DNA from: Clostridia bacterium
Lineage (GTDB): Bacteria > Bacillota > DSM-521 > Neomoorellales > SLTJ01
NCBI GenBank assembly: GCA_014360105.1
Contig: JACIYD010000006.1
Coordinates: 1-14,740 of the forward strand
Direction: 5' to 3'
Length of the DNA stretch: 14,740 nucleotides
The translations under genes and the position numbers were made by a program. Below the pieces are notes generated by a model. The model searched no databases and was not told where the DNA came from. It saw only the letters and a list, made by a program, of their open reading frames with translations. Within the stretch, counting starts at the first letter, position 1. Every line of letters starts with the position of its first letter. This document shows positions 11,937 to 14,740 of the stretch, in pieces.

Positions 11937-12793
11937 TCCCCTTCCTGTTTGCGCCTCCTATAGTATAACATGAGCGGCTTGAAACATAGAACCAAGAGCA
12001 GAAGTCCAATCGCACTCAGAACGATGGTCCCGCCGGGAGCCGTACCCAGATAGTAGGCCAGCACGAGACCGGCCACCGTAGCCGTTTCGGCAAAGGCAAT
12101 ACTCAAGAGCAACGCCTGCCGGAAACTCTGCGCCAGCGCCAGAGCGCAGGCCGCCGGAAGGGTAAGCAACGAGGCCAGTAACAAAGCGCCCACCAGCCGC
12201 ATCGTCAGGCTGACCGCCGCCCCCGCCAACAGGAGATAGCAAAGGCTCAACGGCCCCGCAGGAATGCCCGCCGCCCGGGCGCCTTCCTCGTCGAGTGCAA
12301 GGTAAAAGAGCTTATGGTAGAAAACGAACAAGGTTACGGCCACGGCGCCCCCGATCATGGCGATGAGCAGCAGTTCCTCCCGGTTCACGGCCACCAGACT
12401 GCCAAAGAGGTAACCCATGACCACCGTTAGGTTTACCCGGCCGAGACCGGTCAAAACAGCGGCAACACCCACGCCGCCCGCCATGGTTACGGCCAGCGCG
12501 AGATCGGCCTGTCGGCCGTATGCGCGCCGCAGGTATTCCAGGCCGGTCGCCGCCCCCAGGGCGGCCAGCATCGCACCAAGGTTCGCGTTCACCCCCACCG
12601 CCAGACCCAGGGCGGCGCCGGCCAGGGAAACGTGCGCCAGGCAATCTCCTAAAAGAGAAAGCCGGCGTACCACCAAAAAGAGGCCTACGGCCGGGCAAAC
12701 GGCGGCCACCACCAGGCCGGCGAGAAAAGCCCGCTGGAGAAAACCGAGCTGCCATATGTCTAGGAAGATGCGCGGGAGCACCGTATGCATCAC
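11933..12793 (-). CDS. znuB: ZnuB, zinc ABC transporter permease
   Basis: This 286-residue integral membrane protein of the ZnuB/MntB/TroC (ABC-3) family has about eight or nine hydrophobic segments spread over its length, from GFLQRAFLAGLVVAAVCPAVGL to the final FKPLML with a basic RRRKQEGE tail. Family marks are RRLSLLGDCLAHVSLAGAALG (43-63), GYLFGSL (127-133) and the cytoplasmic coupling segment LDEEGARAAGIPAGPL. It forms the channel for zinc delivered by ZnuA and driven by ZnuC. GTG at 12793 and ATG at 12790 are both possible, with GAGGGG just upstream. It overlaps zur by 4 bases and lies 44 bases after znuC, a gap holding a small CCGCC/GGCGG hairpin. Confidence 0.93.
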   Translation of the reverse strand: MMHTVLPRIFLDIWQLGFLQRAFLAGLVVAAVCPAVGLFLVVRRLSLLGDCLAHVSLAGAALGLAVGVNANLGAMLAALGAATGLEYLRRAYGRQADLALAVTMAGGVGVAAVLTGLGRVNLTVVMGYLFGSLVAVNREELLLIAMIGGAVAVTLFVFYHKLFYLALDEEGARAAGIPAGPLSLCYLLLAGAAVSLTMRLVGALLLASLLTLPAACALALAQSFRQALLLSIAFAETATVAGLVLAYYLGTAPGGTIVLSAIGLLLLVLCFKPLMLYYRRRKQEGE

Positions 12794-12837
12794 TCCACTT
12801 CCCCTCTTCCCGCCGCCGACCCGGCGGTTTTAGAGCT

Positions 12838-13536
12838 TCAATTCCCAGCTTCGGCACGGCCGTGGCCAATTTTGCGGAGCTCGAGGCGGCCGCGTTCAAG
12901 GCGGAAGATGCGGCTAGCCGCCTCCTCCAGGGTGCCGTTCCCGTGGCTTGCAAGTACTATGGTCATACCCTCGCGGTTAAGACGTAGCAAAAGCTCGGCG
13001 ATCCGGTGCGCCGCTTCTGCGTCTACCCCAGCCAGGGGTTCATCGAGAAACAACAACTCCGGCGCGTTTACCAGCGCCCGCGCCAGGAGAACGCGGCGCT
13101 GCTGTCCGCCCGAGAGACTCCCCACGGATCGCGGCGCCAACGCTTCCAGCCCCACCGCCGTCAGCGCCTGCTGCACCCTTTCTGCCGCCGCACGGCCCCG
13201 CCAGAGGCGCCAGCCGGACGACAAGAGATTAGCGCCGACCACCTCGGCCACCGAGGCGGGAAAGGAGGTAAAAAAGCCATTGTTCGTCCCCTGGGGTAGA
13301 TATCCCAGCCGCGACCACTGCCGAAAACGGTGCAGGTCCTCGCCGAAGAGCCGGATTTCTCCCCGCCAGGGTGGCAAGAGACCCAGGGCCAGTTTAATGA
13401 GGGTACTCTTTCCCGCACCGTTGCTGCCTGTAAGCATTACCACTTCGCCCCGATAAACGGCCAAGGTCACGTCCCGCAGCAGCGGTTGGTGGTAATAACC
13501 GAATTCCAGCCCGTGAACTTCCAGTACCGCGCGCAT
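12838..13536 (-). CDS. znuC: ZnuC, zinc ABC transporter ATPase
   Basis: This 232-residue ABC ATPase of the metal-uptake type powers zinc import at the inner face of the membrane. Motifs: Walker A GSNGAGKST (37-45), Q-loop YLPQG, signature LSGGQQRR, Walker B LLFLDEP, D-loop AGVD and H-loop in LASHG. In many relatives the H-loop reads SHD; here the residue after His is Gly, a mild variation. The ATG is five bases after the znuA stop and uses TTTGGAG within the end of znuA as ribosome binding site, so the two are translationally coupled. The gene order A-C-B with zur last argues for zinc rather than manganese, but the ATPase itself does not tell. Confidence 0.92.
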   Translation of the reverse strand: MRAVLEVHGLEFGYYHQPLLRDVTLAVYRGEVVMLTGSNGAGKSTLIKLALGLLPPWRGEIRLFGEDLHRFRQWSRLGYLPQGTNNGFFTSFPASVAEVVGANLLSSGWRLWRGRAAAERVQQALTAVGLEALAPRSVGSLSGGQQRRVLLARALVNAPELLFLDEPLAGVDAEAAHRIAELLLRLNREGMTIVLASHGNGTLEEAASRIFRLERGRLELRKIGHGRAEAGN

Positions 13537-13541
13537 CGTCT

Positions 13542-14528
13542 CTACTCCAAACCGCGATAGAGGTTAACCAGGTTTTCCTCCATCAGGGAAAAGTAATCCT
13601 CGCCGGCCGTCGCTTGCGTGGGGGTCAGCGCCGCGAGATGGTGCAGCGCCAGCACTTCCGCGCCAACTTCGCGCGCCACCGTCGCCGCGGCCCGACCGCC
13701 ATGCAATGCGTCGATGAAAAGGTAGCGCCGCCCGCCGCCGCGGTAGAGGCCGGCCACCACCGCGAGGTGCGCCGGGCTCGGTTCAGCTTCCCCCTCAGGC
13801 CCGGTAAGCGCTATCTGCTGCAGCCCGTAGCGAGAGGCAAGATAGCCGAAGGCAGCGTGTGAGACGACGAAGTCTTTGTGCCTTGTTCCGGCCAGGACGG
13901 TGCGAAAGAGAAAGTCCAGGTGGTCCAGGCGCCGTGCCAAGGCATCGTAGCGGGCCGAGTAAAAATTCTTCCCCTCCGGGTCGGCGGCGACGAGCGCGTC
14001 GCGAATGTTCGCCGCCTGCCGCTTGGCACGCACCGGATCAAGCCAGACATGGGGATCATAGGCACCGGGCTCCTGCGCGCCGCGCGACCGCGCCTTTTCC
14101 CCCGCAGCGTGCCCGTGCACCTCCCCACCCCCCATCGGATGCAACGCAAGTCCCTCGCTGGCATCCACCAAGCGCAGGCGCGGGTTGCTTGCAGCGGCTA
14201 CAATTTTTTCTAACCAGGGTTCCAGGCCCGCGCCGTTATAAATGAGGAGGTCGACCCTTCCCAGCGAGCGCAGGGTATCAACCCCCGGCTCCCAGAGGTG
14301 GACGTCGGCCCCCGGAGGGAGAAGCAGGGAAACCTGTGCCCGCTCCCCCGCAATCCGCGTAGCAAATTCGTACAGAGGGAAGATGGTGGCGCAAACCCGC
14401 AAGGGCGTCCTCGAAGCAACCGCTTCAGTCTGCTGAGGGGTGCAGGCAACCCCAACGGCGACGGCCAGCGCCAGCGCTGTCAAGACCATCAAGACCGCGG
14501 TCGAGAGACTTCGGGCCCAGCGCACCAT
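13542..14528 (-). CDS. znuA: ZnuA, zinc-binding lipoprotein of ABC importer
   Basis: This 328-residue protein has an N-terminal hydrophobic segment (about 11-28) ending at VAC, so C29 is a likely lipidation site although the lipobox lacks a -3 Leu. Cluster A-1 binding-protein features are LLLPPGADVHLWEP (68-81) with H77, a short His-containing loop (H130, H138, H140), DPHVWLDP (158-165) with H160, and VVSHAAFGYLA (221-231) with H224. These histidines bind Zn(II) in ZnuA proteins. The last ligand region reads IDALHGGRA (272-280), whereas most relatives have a Glu/Asp-rich segment. ATG 14526-14528 is chosen because GAGGAGG is just upstream; a GTG at 14570 lies before the predicted mRNA start. 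Confidence 0.92.
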   Translation of the reverse strand: MVRWARSLSTAVLMVLTALALAVAVGVACTPQQTEAVASRTPLRVCATIFPLYEFATRIAGERAQVSLLLPPGADVHLWEPGVDTLRSLGRVDLLIYNGAGLEPWLEKIVAAASNPRLRLVDASEGLALHPMGGGEVHGHAAGEKARSRGAQEPGAYDPHVWLDPVRAKRQAANIRDALVAADPEGKNFYSARYDALARRLDHLDFLFRTVLAGTRHKDFVVSHAAFGYLASRYGLQQIALTGPEGEAEPSPAHLAVVAGLYRGGGRRYLFIDALHGGRAAATVAREVGAEVLALHHLAALTPTQATAGEDYFSLMEENLVNLYRGLE

Positions 14529-14546
14529 TAACCTCCTCGCCAATTG

Positions 14547-14561
14547 TGCAAATGATTTGCA
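14547..14561. promoter_or_regulatory. Probable Zur operator (7-1-7 palindrome)
   Basis: TGCAAAT-G-ATTTGCA is a perfect 15-bp palindrome of the Fur/Zur 7-1-7 type. A wider TGTGCA / TGCACA inverted repeat (14545-14569) overlaps it. It lies at about +6 to +20 of the znu operon, where zinc-loaded Zur would block transcription. Confidence 0.75.
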
Positions 14562-14573
14562 TCTGCACACATT

Positions 14574-14603
14574 ATTATATCTCTACGTGGTTGGCAGAAA
14601 CAA
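14574..14603 (-). promoter_or_regulatory. Promoter of the znuACB-zur operon
   Basis: On the minus strand TATAAT (14574-14579) matches consensus, with a weak TTGTTT (14598-14603) 18 bases upstream. Transcription would start near 14567, inside the outer palindrome of the operator. Confidence 0.7.
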
Positions 14604-14621
14604 TATGCCTGAAAGAAAAAC

Positions 14622-14740
14622 TTACCATGGTCCCTTGACCTTTTCGGCCTTCCCGGCGGCCAGCCGGGAGACGCCGGCGTGTACCAGCCCGGCTTGTGTC
14701 ACCGGGGAAAGTACCCGACTCGGATATGGCGCGCCGAAAG
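14622..14740 (-). CDS. Possible C-terminus of an unidentified protein (partial)
   Basis: An open minus-strand frame enters from the window edge and runs 38 codons to TAA (14622-14624), ending GKAEKVKGPW. Codon third positions are GC-rich as in neighbouring genes. It contains no motif I recognise. A second minus-strand frame is also open here, so the assignment is weak. It would lie about 20 bases upstream of the znu promoter, and no clear terminator follows it. Confidence 0.35.
   Translation of the reverse strand, partial: FGAPYPSRVLSPVTQAGLVHAGVSRLAAGKAEKVKGPW

Noticed and set aside
14726..14740. ATG GCG CGC CGA at the right edge as a plus-strand gene start
   Set aside because: Only five codons are visible and the purine-rich site is about 14 bases away; not enough to call a gene.

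Overview
The window looks like chromosomal DNA from a GC-rich, anaerobic, probably thermophilic Gram-positive bacterium of the Moorella / Desulfotomaculum-like Clostridia. This is an inference from AGGAGG-type ribosome binding sites, TATAAT-type promoters in a GC-rich background, a two-gene SufC/SufB iron-sulfur system without SufD, SufS or SufU, and a maturation cluster for selenium-dependent molybdenum hydroxylases. No rRNA, CRISPR array, transposase or phage gene was seen.

Layout. 1-184 holds one copy of an ~85-bp dispersed repeat and a strongly folded leader. 185-2391 carries four small genes: a cysteine-rich YkgJ-like protein, a 51-residue zinc-ribbon protein on the minus strand, a metallo-beta-lactamase-fold hydrolase and a YbjQ/UPF0145 protein. 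From 7711 down to 2457 the minus strand carries the molybdenum hydroxylase block. It starts with a YefM/Phd-type antitoxin behind a double TGTACA operator. Next comes a protein in which a RelE/ParE-like toxin domain is joined to a MocA-like nucleotidyltransferase with altered signature residues. A molybdopterin-binding MoeA-like protein, a YqeC-MocA fusion and YqeB (EF2563 family) follow. The block ends in the frameshifted, internally deleted C-terminal remnant of a xanthine dehydrogenase-type molybdopterin subunit, the kind of enzyme these proteins mature.

7928-9947 (minus) is the sufC-sufB pair, with its promoter inside an inverted repeat and a hairpin in its leader. It is divergent from an IclR-family regulator whose promoter predicts a nearly leaderless mRNA. 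A stand-alone tRNA-Ala(GGC) with its own promoter and terminator follows, then the second copy of the dispersed repeat, inverted relative to the first. 11481-14603 (minus) is a complete znuA-znuC-znuB-zur zinc-uptake operon, whose promoter has a perfect 7-1-7 palindrome at the transcription start, as expected for Zur control. The window ends in what may be the C-terminus of another minus-strand gene.

How they fit together. The Mo block processes, and possibly delivers, a modified molybdopterin cofactor (MocA = cytidylyltransferase; YqeB/YqeC = selenium-associated accessory proteins). The Suf pair supplies Fe-S clusters, which such hydroxylases also need. The zinc operon is a self-contained homeostasis unit. 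The most unusual item is the antitoxin / toxin-nucleotidyltransferase pair built into the head of the cofactor-maturation operon.
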